DNA of 8,655 bases from Firmicutes bacterium UBA4916 (GTDB taxonomy: Bacteria > Bacillota > Clostridia > Tissierellales > Tepidimicrobiaceae). The stretch's first letter is position 1. Every line of letters starts with the position of its first letter. Below are positions 1 through 5,969 of this stretch, in pieces. The notes under the pieces were generated by a model that had not been told where the DNA came from, made no database searches, and saw nothing but the letters and a program-made list of their open reading frames with translations. Where the stretch lies: the NCBI GenBank assembly GCA_002398845.1, contig DHBY01000104.1:1-8655 (forward strand), in the 5' to 3' direction. The translations under genes and the position numbers were made by a program.

Positions 1-152
1 CTCTGCAATTTTTGAAATGGATACTTTATCACCAATATTGGTAGTGCCTTCTATTATTGTAGCAAGATGATTAAATTGTGGTTCATTCCATAATTTACAT
101 CATCTAAAAAATTGATTATTTCTTCATTGTAATTTAAAATGATAGTAGGCAT
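1..152 (-). pseudogene. N-terminal fragment of an insertion-sequence transposase, frameshifted and cut by the window edge
   Basis: An ATG at 152 sits 8 nt after a GGGAGGA ribosome binding site (161-167) and opens MPTIILNYNEEIINFLDDV. The frame stops after 32 codons (TAA at 56-54). From about position 90 the next frame reads WNEPQFNHLATIIEG and then NIGDKVSISKIAE, open to the left edge. Joined across a one-base frame change near 91-92, this resembles from memory the N-terminus of IS4/IS701-like DDE transposases of Clostridia. The family is a recollection, since the catalytic DDE region is outside the window. The shift site has no slippery heptamer, so I read it as a mutation, not programmed frameshifting. 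The gene points leftward, so most of the element lies outside the window. Confidence 0.6.
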
Positions 153-185
153 AATCTTATTCCTCCCTTGATAAATGTTTTTTGG

Positions 186-202
186 GATAATTAACAATTA
201 TC
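186..202. repeat. Perfect 7-bp inverted repeat with 3-nt loop upstream of the transposase start
   Basis: GATAATT and AATTATC flank AAC. It lies just upstream of the transposase ribosome binding site, within the probable end of the insertion sequence. It could be a leader hairpin that limits transposase expression or part of the element's end. The other end is not visible, so terminal repeats cannot be confirmed. Confidence 0.4.
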
Positions 203-233
203 ATAGGAATGGAGATTATGCCATATTTAATTT

Positions 234-249
234 TTGGTAACATTACCAA
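234..249. repeat. Perfect inverted repeat TTGGTAA-CA-TTACCAA downstream of the HNH gene
   Basis: A 7-bp stem dyad lies between the HNH stop codon at 278 and the transposase start. On the minus strand the bases after it are AAATTAAAT, not a T run, so it is not a convincing intrinsic terminator. It may belong to the insertion-sequence end or be an operator. A 9-nt inverted pair, GGCATAATC (148-156) and GATTATGCC (214-222), lies nearby. Confidence 0.35.
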
Positions 250-277
250 TTACACTTTTATTTTTGCACAATAGGAG

Positions 278-1456
278 TTAGTAACTTAGTGCCGGGTTTA
301 GATATTCCAATCTGTCTGTTTTTATTAAATACGTGACATATCTTTCAGATATTTCTCTAGATAAAAAAGATACCATTTCTGATGTTATGTATGGATTATC
401 TTCTTGTGGATATTTATTATCCATTTCCTCAAAAGCATCTTTAATAATCTTGTTAATCAATTTACTTTGATGCCGTGAATATATTATCCTCATTATATTG
501 TTCATTTCTGTAATCAATCTCTCTATGTTACTCTTATATAGTTCATTATCTTTTTTCAAATATTTAATCATTTCTGTTTGTGATAATTTCAATTTATACT
601 TTCTATTTCTTTCTTTCCTATTTTCTACGTCAAAAAAATAGGAAAACTTTAAATCTGGAGCTTCATAAGAATCATTTAATAGAATTACGACTTTATATGC
701 ATTAAACAATTCTACATAACTATATAACATATTTTCTTCAGAATCTCCAATTATTAAAATACTATGTAATATTTCATCTTCCTGCTTTTCCACTACATCA
801 TAATTTAAGTATATAAATGATATCCTAGATAATATATCAAAACTTTCACTTAGATATTTGTCAATGAAGTCGTCTACCCATTTTATGTTTCCACCAGAAT
901 ATATATAAAAATTCAATCCGATTTTAGCTATAGCTCTTAACGCCTTTTCCCCACCAAACATACTTTTAAAGCTTAAATGTTCTTTAAAGTATTCTTCTTT
1001 TATTTCAATACTTTCCAATATTTCCTCAATTTGTTGGTTACTAATATTATATTTTCGTTGTAATCCATTTAATACACTCTTAGCTTGTTTTTCATCTCGA
1101 GCGATAATGTTTATTTTTTTTTGCCCTTCTTCATCCACCTTGTTAACAACCTCAATTTCAGGTTTTATCATTTCTGGCTTGCCACCTGGTAGCAATCTAT
1201 ATTTCTTACCTTTTTCTTTATCTTCAACTTCGATTGGCTGAGGTTGTCCTCTATCACGCTTTATATCTAACATGCTAGCTATAAAATTTAATTGTTCTGC
1301 TAATATTGCATCTTCTTCCAATCCCATTTTGGAATTACAACTTTTACAAATCAGATTTCTTGACTTTAAATTACCTCCTAATGCATTGGGAATAATATGC
1401 TCTATAGATGAGTTCGATTTGTTCAATATTTCTTTACATATATAACATTTTGCCAT
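278..1456 (-). CDS. HNH endonuclease (HNH_5-like zinc-finger nuclease domain) with long uncharacterised C-terminus
   Basis: This 392-residue protein begins with an HNH nuclease module. C4-x2-C7 and C37-x2-C40-N41 form a likely treble-clef zinc knuckle, and E19-H20-I-I-P-N24-A-L-G-G is the metal-dependent His motif, with N34 and N41 as further HNH-type residues. HNH proteins of this layout cleave DNA; the target here is unknown. Residues from about 60 to 392 are charged and partly helical (a coiled-coil-like stretch near 295-325), and I recognise no domain. The ATG at 1456 follows the purine-rich GGTGGTG (1461-1467). The gene stands alone between a terminator and an insertion-sequence fragment, which suits a solitary defence nuclease or a mobile cargo gene. 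The nuclease call is firm; the biological role is not established. Confidence 0.75.
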   Translation of the reverse strand: MAKCYICKEILNKSNSSIEHIIPNALGGNLKSRNLICKSCNSKMGLEEDAILAEQLNFIASMLDIKRDRGQPQPIEVEDKEKGKKYRLLPGGKPEMIKPEIEVVNKVDEEGQKKINIIARDEKQAKSVLNGLQRKYNISNQQIEEILESIEIKEEYFKEHLSFKSMFGGEKALRAIAKIGLNFYIYSGGNIKWVDDFIDKYLSESFDILSRISFIYLNYDVVEKQEDEILHSILIIGDSEENMLYSYVELFNAYKVVILLNDSYEAPDLKFSYFFDVENRKERNRKYKLKLSQTEMIKYLKKDNELYKSNIERLITEMNNIMRIIYSRHQSKLINKIIKDAFEEMDNKYPQEDNPYITSEMVSFLSREISERYVTYLIKTDRLEYLNPALSY

Positions 1457-1478
1457 CTTTCACCACCCCTCTACCACC

Positions 1479-1507
1479 ATTATACAACAAAACCCCCAAG
1501 GATTAAA
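1479..1507 (-). promoter_or_regulatory. Candidate sigma-A promoter for the HNH gene
   Basis: A perfect TATAAT lies at 1484-1479 on the minus strand. At 17-bp spacing the -35 position reads TTTAAT (1507-1502), a weak match inside the loop of the upstream terminator. The predicted start near 1472 would leave a leader of about 15 nt before the ATG. Confidence 0.4.
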
Positions 1508-1518
1508 TCCCTAGGGGT
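1486..1518 (-). terminator. Intrinsic terminator of the surface-protein gene
   Basis: On the minus strand ACCCCTAGGGATT pairs with AATCCTTGGGGGT (13 pairs, two of them G-T wobbles, 1-nt nominal loop), followed by TTTTGTTG. It lies 29 nt after the surface-protein stop codon and separates that gene from the HNH gene. Confidence 0.85.
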
Positions 1519-1547
1519 ATATGCTATCGTTAATAATTCTTAAGGTT

Positions 1548-2993
1548 CTACTTTGTTTCTACAGCATCAAATGTGAATGATGTTCCACCAAATTCTGATG
1601 TTAGTGTTACTATTGCTTTTCCATCAGCAGCTGAGAAAATTATAGAATCGATCATATCTGCTGTGAAAGCATCTACATCTGCTGATGTTAATTGAGCTAT
1701 GTCATTAACTTCCCATATACCTGAACTCTCTTTAACTCCTAATTTTTCAACACCTGCAACTAATGTTAAGTTAGCGATTTGTGGAGTTGTATTGTTAACT
1801 GTTACATCAATAGTAGCTACTGGAGTTTCTAAATCTCCTTCAACTGCGTATAGAGTAATAGTAACTATTCCAGCTGATTTTCCTGTAACAGTAAACTTGC
1901 CATTAGAAATTGTGCCTACTTCTGCTACATCTTCATCCGAAGAAACAACTTTTAATCCTTGGACTGGAGTAGTTTGTTTAACACCTTTAATATAAGCTTC
2001 TATATCTATATCTAATGTATTCTCTTTTGGATCCAATAATGGATTAACATCTAATTCTGTTATTTCTGGATCAGCAAGTACTAATTTATATTCATCTATT
2101 TCTGCATCAGTAACTGATACTGTTTCAATTGTAAATGAACCTAGTTTTGTTTCTCCTAATGATACTGCAACAGTATAAATATCTTCAGTAGATAAATCAT
2201 ATTTACTATCAGCTGCATTTTGTTCTACACCTTTTGAATTTGTTACTTTAATAGTTAATGTACCTGAGGGTGTAAATTCTTCACCATATTGGTCTAATAC
2301 TTTAATAGCTGGTAGTGTTGTAGTTGATGAAGCTTCAATTTTAATGTTCTCATTAGCAATTGATGTTGCTTTTCTAGCTTCTTTAATTTCTACAGTTAAA
2401 GGATATGTTTTTTCAATTTCTTCAAACTTAACTGTAAATGTTACAGTTCCAGCTTTGACTGCTTGAATACCGTTTGTGGTATCATAGTATGCTACTGTGA
2501 TATCATCTGAAGTAGCTTTTCCAACAACTGGTAGGCTCTCAGTAATTTCTTTTCCTAATCCGTTAAGAGCCTTAGTTGCTTCAATTTTAACATTTGCATC
2601 TCCTAAAGCAACATAACTTAATTCATTATCTAATCCAAACTCAGTAATTTCTACTGCAGTAGTAGCATTTGCAACTGTAACATCAACAAAATCTCCTGAT
2701 ACTACTGTTTCAGGAAGTTTATTTCCTTCTGCATCTGTTACTTGAACAGTATATTTAAAAGTTTTTAAGCCGTCAGTAGCCTTAGTTTTAATTTCACCTT
2801 TAGCGTAGTTTGCACTATCTACTCCTAATTCAGTTACTTTACTAGCATCAGCAACATTATACTTAAATTCTACCGTATAACCTTCATACTTTGCTTCAAA
2901 TTCTGTTGCTGTTAATTCTTCAGTACCATTTACTAAGAATTTTAATTTTGTAGCAGTATTAGCTGGTATAACTTGACCGTTAATAGCACAAAA
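1548..2993 (-). pseudogene. C-terminal part of a surface-layer-like protein with Ig-like (Big_2-type) repeats, 5'-truncated
   Basis: The frame is open for about 481 codons, from just after a TAA (2996-2994) to the TAG at 1550-1548. It contains no in-frame ATG or GTG before the late TADMIDS methionine, and the only TTG is at 2036. A protein starting at that TTG would be an artefact, because the same reading clearly continues upstream with the same composition (IPANTATKLKFLVNG and onward). The product is rich in Thr, Val, Ala and acidic residues and lacks Cys. It contains bacterial Ig-like modules, the clearest being VVSSDEDVAEV...GKFTVTGKSAGIVTITLYA. Such chains form the outer part of S-layer or adhesin proteins in Clostridia. 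No signal peptide or SLH/wall-binding region is visible, so the anchoring N-terminus is missing. It has a strong terminator and intact codons, so the truncation looks recent. It is either a gene split by the adjacent prophage or a silent cassette. Confidence 0.8.
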
Positions 2994-3014
2994 TTACCTA
3001 TTTCTATGTATAAC

Positions 3015-3053
3015 AAAAAGCCCTGAACCCCACTTAAATCAAAGGTTCAGAGC
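3015..3053 (-). terminator. Intrinsic terminator near the inferred prophage left end
   Basis: On the minus strand GCTCTGAACC (3053-3044) pairs over 10 bp, with one G-T wobble, with GGTTCAGGGC (3029-3020), and is followed by TTTTTGTT. It lies about 150 nt beyond the acetyltransferase stop codon. It is the first terminator for that transcription unit and shields the broken surface-protein frame from readthrough. Confidence 0.85.
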
Positions 3054-3085
3054 CTTCTTATATTCCTAAATTAGTCTTCATTCAT

Positions 3086-3102
3086 ATAATGAGTATCATT
3101 AT
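3086..3102. repeat. Perfect 7-bp inverted repeat, ATAATGA-GTA-TCATTAT
   Basis: The dyad lies in the noncoding stretch 3054-3205 between the acetyltransferase and the terminator. A second palindrome, ATAAGCTTAT, follows at about 3120. There is no T run, so it is not a terminator. Given its place at the inferred prophage end it could be a recombinase-binding arm, but that is only a possibility. Confidence 0.35.
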
Positions 3103-3205
3103 GCATACTGATAGGTTTTATAAGCTTATTATTCATAATGGTTTTCTAATGATTTTTGTTACTCAAATGTTTTATTCGCATTTTATATATCTTATATTTA
3201 AATCA

Positions 3206-3769
3206 TTACTGATCTTGTGGCTCTATTATTTCATCCTCTTCAAGAATTTTAATCATTTGAATATGCTCATCCTCATCATAATCTTTTTCTAATTTCTGAA
3301 AACCAAACTTTTTATAAAGGTTAATTATGTACGGTATATCTTTACATTCTAGCATGATGATTCTACCAGCTAGAACTGCTTGTCCCTTAAATACAGTTGA
3401 AAGACAATATTGCATAATCTCATTTCCTGAAATTAATTCTTTAAATAAATCATTCTTACCTACTTGTCCAATTAGAATTGTTGGAAATTCAGTAATCTTT
3501 TCCCCTCTTATTTTCGAACTAAAACCATCAAGAAATTTCGTCTTACGATTCGATAGTAAATCTTCAGGTATTTTTAAGACCTGCATTGCTAAGGTAAAGT
3601 AAGCTAGAACTTTGAACTCCTCTTCATCTTCATCAAATATAAGATAGGTTCTACTTTTACCAAGTTTCTCAAATAATATTGCTCTTTCTCTTATAAAGTT
3701 TTCAATATCTTTATCCTTCTCACAATTAAAAATAGAAATGAGTTCCTGAGCTTTTTCCTCATCACTCAT
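3206..3769 (-). CDS. GNAT-fold acetyltransferase, putative toxin of a two-gene toxin-antitoxin module
   Basis: This 187-residue protein has the order of elements expected of a GNAT domain. A beta hairpin (VLAYFTLAMQVLKIP, about 54-68) is followed by the central strand FPTILIGQVGKND (95-107), a divergent acyl-CoA loop (ISGNEI, 113-118) that lacks the classic Q/R-x-x-G-x-G/A form, and the C-terminal NLYKKFGF (150-157), whose Y152 corresponds to the usual general-acid tyrosine. GNAT toxins such as TacT acetylate the amino group of charged tRNA; whether this one does so is inference from fold and context. The ATG at 3769 has only a weak ribosome site and lies 14 nt after the stop codon of a 57-residue basic protein, which suggests translational coupling with the partner in excess. 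It could instead be an ordinary acetyltransferase. Confidence 0.7.
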   Translation of the reverse strand: MSDEEKAQELISIFNCEKDKDIENFIRERAILFEKLGKSRTYLIFDEDEEEFKVLAYFTLAMQVLKIPEDLLSNRKTKFLDGFSSKIRGEKITEFPTILIGQVGKNDLFKELISGNEIMQYCLSTVFKGQAVLAGRIIMLECKDIPYIINLYKKFGFQKLEKDYDEDEHIQMIKILEEDEIIEPQDQ

Positions 3770-3783
3770 TTCTATCAGTCTTT

Positions 3784-3957
3784 TTAACGAGATAACATTT
3801 GTTTTAATTTAAGCTCACCTCGCCTTTCTTTTTCAGGCGATAAAAACTTTTTATCAATTTTAATACTCTTCGTAGGAGTGGAAACTATTCTCTCGAATGA
3901 CTCCACAGCTTTTTTAGTTTTTAAGGTGAAATCTTTATTAAAAGATGATGTTGCCAT
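3784..3957 (-). CDS. 57-residue basic protein, putative antitoxin of the GNAT gene
   Basis: The ATG at 3957 follows a strong AGGAGGG ribosome binding site with 6-nt spacing and opens MATSSFNKDFTLKTKKAVESF. The frame runs 57 codons to TAA (3786-3784). The protein is rich in Lys, Ser and Arg and predicted mainly helical, ending with KERRGELKLKQMLSR. I see no clear ribbon-helix-helix or helix-turn-helix, unlike the DUF1778 antitoxins of TacT-type toxins. Being first in a two-gene operon with a well-translated start, ahead of a GNAT gene with a weak start, it is placed like an antitoxin. That role is inferred from position only. It might instead be a small regulator or substrate-delivery partner. 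Confidence 0.7.
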   Translation of the reverse strand: MATSSFNKDFTLKTKKAVESFERIVSTPTKSIKIDKKFLSPEKERRGELKLKQMLSR

Positions 3958-3987
3958 TCTCGTCCCTCCTTTTCAAATAATATATTC

Positions 3988-3998
3988 TTGTAATACAA
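3988..3998. promoter_or_regulatory. Palindrome TTGTAATACAA at the GNAT operon start site, possible operator
   Basis: This 11-bp palindrome (5-bp arms) overlaps the last base of the -10 box and the predicted transcription start. That is the position expected for autoregulation by a toxin-antitoxin complex. It is short, so chance occurrence in AT-rich DNA is possible. Confidence 0.35.
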
Positions 3999-4026
3999 TT
4001 ATACAGTAGAAGGAGTACTAAATCAA
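3998..4026 (-). promoter_or_regulatory. Sigma-A promoter of the putative GNAT toxin-antitoxin operon
   Basis: On the minus strand TTGATT (4026-4021) and a perfect TATAAT (4003-3998) are separated by exactly 17 bp. The predicted start near 3991 gives a leader of about 34 nt carrying the AGGAGGG site of the 57-residue gene. The adjacent stretch 4027-4117 is AT-rich and I see no gene in it. Confidence 0.7.
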
Positions 4027-4117
4027 AACTTTTATTTATTATTTTATTAGTTTCTTACTATTAATATACCCAATTGTTTTATTAATGTTAACTATTTTAA
4101 AAATTTAGCTTTTAAGT

Positions 4118-4148
4118 AAAAAACCCCAGACCCGTAGGTTGCTGGAGT
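4118..4148 (-). terminator. Intrinsic terminator after the recombinase operon
   Basis: On the minus strand ACTCCAG pairs with CTGGGGT, with an imperfect inner stem (AACC/GGGT) around TAC, followed by TTTTTT. It lies 48 nt after the stop codon of the 248-residue gene and ends the recombinase operon. Confidence 0.75.
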
Positions 4149-4170
4149 GTGATCACCTCCCATTATAGCA
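4144..4170 (-). promoter_or_regulatory. Extended -10 element next to an imperfect palindrome, just before a terminator
   Basis: On the minus strand TGCTATAAT (4170-4162) is a perfect extended -10, although no good -35 is present. It is followed at once by GGAGGTGATCACACTCC (4160-4144), an 8-bp-arm palindrome with one bulged base whose left arm looks like a ribosome binding site. No start codon follows at a usable distance. The palindrome shares bases with the terminator stem, so the two structures exclude each other. It could be a regulated short RNA, an operator, or chance. Confidence 0.35.
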
Positions 4171-4195
4171 TAAACTATTCTTTTTCTCGCTAAAT

Positions 4196-4942
4196 TTATT
4201 GATTCTTCAATAATGATTCAACTTCCCTCTTAAACCCATACTTCTGCAAATATTCAATCAGTGCTCCCTCCATGACTTCTCTTTGGGTTACATTCTTTTC
4301 TTTGCTAAATTCTGCAGTAAGCTTTGCCACCATATCACTCATATAAATGGCTTTGGTTCTAACAAGTCCTGGCACTACATATCTTGGTATGGTTCCATCT
4401 TCTTTAGTTCCTGATAACAACTGATAAATATCATCTCTTTTCTCATATAGAAATCGGATAAATGGAATGTATTCATCTATATCTGTCGGTGGACTTTGGG
4501 TTGTTACTACTTCCTCTATTACTTCATCTGCTGTTTTTTCCTCTACCTTTCCTATAGTCTTTACATAATTATTTTTATAAGCATTCCACTCATAACCCTT
4601 ATTAGCCATATATTCTGCCATTTCCTTATGGTCTTTGAATCCTTCTTGTTTGGCTATTAGCATTGGGTCTGCGTTAGCTTCCTCAAAGGCAGTGATGATA
4701 CTCACTACCTTTATAGGTGCATAACTTTTAGGGTCTCGGTTTAATTTGTCTACTCTATTTTCCTTTGGTACATACTGCCCACTGTCACTATCAAATCTGA
4801 AATTCTTTCTTCTCATATACATATCCAAACTCTTGTAGTTTTTATACCCTAATTCCTCTGCAGCTTCATCTCTTGTTTGAAATTTCAATAGCTCTATTAT
4901 CTTTCTTACCTTTGAAGTATAAATTGGTTTATTATCACTCAT
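4196..4942 (-). CDS. Repeat-built putative DNA-binding protein with C-terminal ribbon-helix-helix-like domain
   Basis: I do not recognise this 248-residue protein as a named family. It contains two copies of a roughly 50-residue module (11-60 and 78-129). Each is a helix, then an A-x(4)-x-G-(Y/F)-K-x(3)-x(2)-L/M-x(2)-Y-M-x(2)-K helix-turn-helix-like core, then an aromatic R/W-x(5)-Y tail (AEELGYKNYKSLDMYM against AKQEGFKDHKEMAEYM). An acidic linker (about 132-160) leads to 195-236, where RTKAIYMSDMVAKL is strand-like and is followed by helices ending in REVMEGALIEYLQKYG, the layout of a ribbon-helix-helix domain. Its ribosome site (AGGAGGG) overlaps the recombinase stop codon with an 11-nt gap, so the two are cotranscribed. 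Candidate roles are recombination directionality, accessory DNA architecture, or segregation of an extrachromosomal prophage. All are inferred. Confidence 0.6.
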   Translation of the reverse strand: MSDNKPIYTSKVRKIIELLKFQTRDEAAEELGYKNYKSLDMYMRRKNFRFDSDSGQYVPKENRVDKLNRDPKSYAPIKVVSIITAFEEANADPMLIAKQEGFKDHKEMAEYMANKGYEWNAYKNNYVKTIGKVEEKTADEVIEEVVTTQSPPTDIDEYIPFIRFLYEKRDDIYQLLSGTKEDGTIPRYVVPGLVRTKAIYMSDMVAKLTAEFSKEKNVTQREVMEGALIEYLQKYGFKREVESLLKNQ

Positions 4943-4953
4943 CCTTTTCCCTC

Positions 4954-5811
4954 CTATAAAAGATTTACTGTATCGCTTAATTTATTCATGTCTTGATGTA
5001 GATATCTTGTGGTTACTGCTAGGTTTGCATGGCCCAGTAGTTTTTGAATGCTTACCACTGAAGCTCCTTTTTCTAAAAGGTTTGTTCCAAAAGAATGCCT
5101 TAACACATGGGCTGATACTTCTTTTTCAAGTCCAATCTCATCTGCAGCTTCTTTAATAAGCCTGTTGATATAGCTACTAGATACTTTTCCAGTACTTTCT
5201 AAAGCAAAGAACCTATTAGAATCTGCTTCTCTAATGTTTTTTAAATAATTTTGTAGTATGTTGCAAAGTTTATTGTTGATTGGAATGTCCCTATCCTTTC
5301 CACCTTTTCCTTCAATAATATGCATTACTTTGTTTTCTAAATCCACGTCTTCTAGTTTTAAATGAATTATCTCTGATACTCTCCCACCAGTGTAGAACAT
5401 AGTCTGCACCACTGTTTTAATAACTGGCTGCCTAATTGCTTCTATAAGTGCTTCAAATTCCTCTTCTGTTAAAAAGTCTCTTTCCTTTTGTTTTACTTTT
5501 ACTGGTTCGATTAGATTAGCAATATTTTTCTTAACAATATCTTTTTTCACGCAGTATTTATAAAAGCTTCTTAAGATGTAAACTGACCTACTTCTACTAG
5601 CTGTTGCTATGCCTCTCTCCTTTTGGTCCAGAAGATAATCCTCAATATCCTCCAATTCAATATCTTTTATATACATTGGGCAATTATGTTTTACACTTAA
5701 GAAATTATCAAAATAAATCAGTTCTTTTTCATATCCTATAATGGTTTGCTCTGACCTGTCTATTAGCTTCATATATTTTGAAAACTCCTGTATCTCTTGA
5801 CTTAACAACAT
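4954..5811 (-). CDS. Tyrosine recombinase (phage integrase family, XerC/XerD-like)
   Basis: This 285-residue protein has an N-terminal SAM-like core-binding domain (about 1-95, with EFSKYM...SEQTIIGYEKEL) and a catalytic domain containing the whole active site: R144 (TGGRVSEI), K169 (EGKGGKDR), H235 and R238 (HVLRHSFGTN), H261 (LLGHANL) and nucleophile Y270 (TTRYLH). It makes and rejoins single-strand cuts through a 3'-phosphotyrosine link. The size and lack of an arm-binding N-terminal domain are XerC/D-like. Its position after the lysis genes suggests the prophage integrase, or a dimer resolvase if the phage replicates as a plasmid. The start at 5811 is fixed by AAGGAGGAGA directly upstream. 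It is the first gene of a two-gene operon with its own promoter. Confidence 0.9.
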   Translation of the reverse strand: MLLSQEIQEFSKYMKLIDRSEQTIIGYEKELIYFDNFLSVKHNCPMYIKDIELEDIEDYLLDQKERGIATASRSRSVYILRSFYKYCVKKDIVKKNIANLIEPVKVKQKERDFLTEEEFEALIEAIRQPVIKTVVQTMFYTGGRVSEIIHLKLEDVDLENKVMHIIEGKGGKDRDIPINNKLCNILQNYLKNIREADSNRFFALESTGKVSSSYINRLIKEAADEIGLEKEVSAHVLRHSFGTNLLEKGASVVSIQKLLGHANLAVTTRYLHQDMNKLSDTVNLL

Positions 5812-5841
5812 TCTATCTCCTCCTTATGTTTTGGTACTAGC

Positions 5842-5870
5842 ATATTACAATTACGTTTCACTATTATCAA
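5842..5870 (-). promoter_or_regulatory. Sigma-A promoter of the recombinase operon
   Basis: On the minus strand TTGATA (5870-5865) and TAATAT (5847-5842) have 17-bp spacing. The predicted start is near 5835, about 24 nt before the ATG. The promoter is entirely covered by a 21-bp-period direct repeat. Confidence 0.7.
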
Positions 5871-5883
5871 GTTAACTTTCACT
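5842..5883 (-). repeat. Two tandem 21-bp imperfect direct repeats covering the recombinase promoter
   Basis: Both units (5883-5863 and 5862-5842) begin with AGTGAAA, followed two bases later by TAA, and agree at about 14 of 21 positions. A 21-bp period is two helical turns, so proteins bound to both would lie on the same face of the DNA. One unit carries the -35 box and the other the -10 box, which fits operator or recombinase arm sites. Confidence 0.55.
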
Positions 5884-5888
5884 TATAA

Positions 5889-5922
5889 TTAAGGCTTGAT
5901 TTATATTAGAAATTTAAGGCTT
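5889..5922. repeat. Direct repeat of TTAAGGCTT, 25 bp apart
   Basis: Identical 9-bp copies lie at 5889-5897 and 5914-5922, between the endolysin terminator and the recombinase promoter. They may be binding sites for the recombinase or for the protein of the downstream gene. They are short and without a second copy elsewhere in the window. Confidence 0.4.
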
Positions 5923-5930
5923 TTAGGGTT

Positions 5931-5963
5931 AAAAAAATAAGCCCTGAACGATTTGTCCAAGGC
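5931..5963 (-). terminator. Intrinsic terminator of the phage lysis operon
   Basis: On the minus strand GCCTTGGAC pairs with GTTCAGGGC (9 bp, two G-T wobbles, 5-nt loop), followed by TTATTTTTTT. It lies 6 nt after the amidase stop codon. Confidence 0.85.
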
Positions 5964-5969
5964 AAAATA

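Noticed and set aside
1699..1995. Plus-strand frame of 98 codons
   Set aside because: It is antisense to the surface-protein repeat region and reflects its codon composition.
1548..2036. A complete 162-residue gene starting at TTG 2036
   Set aside because: The same frame continues upstream for about 320 more codons with matching surface-protein composition, and there is no ribosome site before the TTG. It is an internal leucine codon.
3068..3133. Minus-strand 21-codon frame (NNKLIKPISMHNDTHY...) before the terminator
   Set aside because: It has no ribosome binding site and no recognisable similarity, and a stop codon lies just upstream in frame. It is too short to support.
3089..3292. Plus-strand 67-residue hydrophobic frame, possible type I toxin
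   Set aside because: It has no ribosome binding site, overlaps the 3' end of the acetyltransferase, and its hydrophobicity is what AT-rich antisense sequence gives.
3327..3602. Plus-strand frame of 91 codons
   Set aside because: It is antisense to the GNAT gene and has no start signals.
4154..4163. GATCACCTCC resembles the 3' end of 16S rRNA (anti-Shine-Dalgarno)
   Set aside because: The flanking sequence does not match 16S rRNA. The match is better explained as the complement of a ribosome-site-like palindrome arm.
5842..5922. CRISPR-like array
   Set aside because: There are only two copies each of short imperfect repeats with no spacer-repeat pattern. Operator or recombinase sites fit better.
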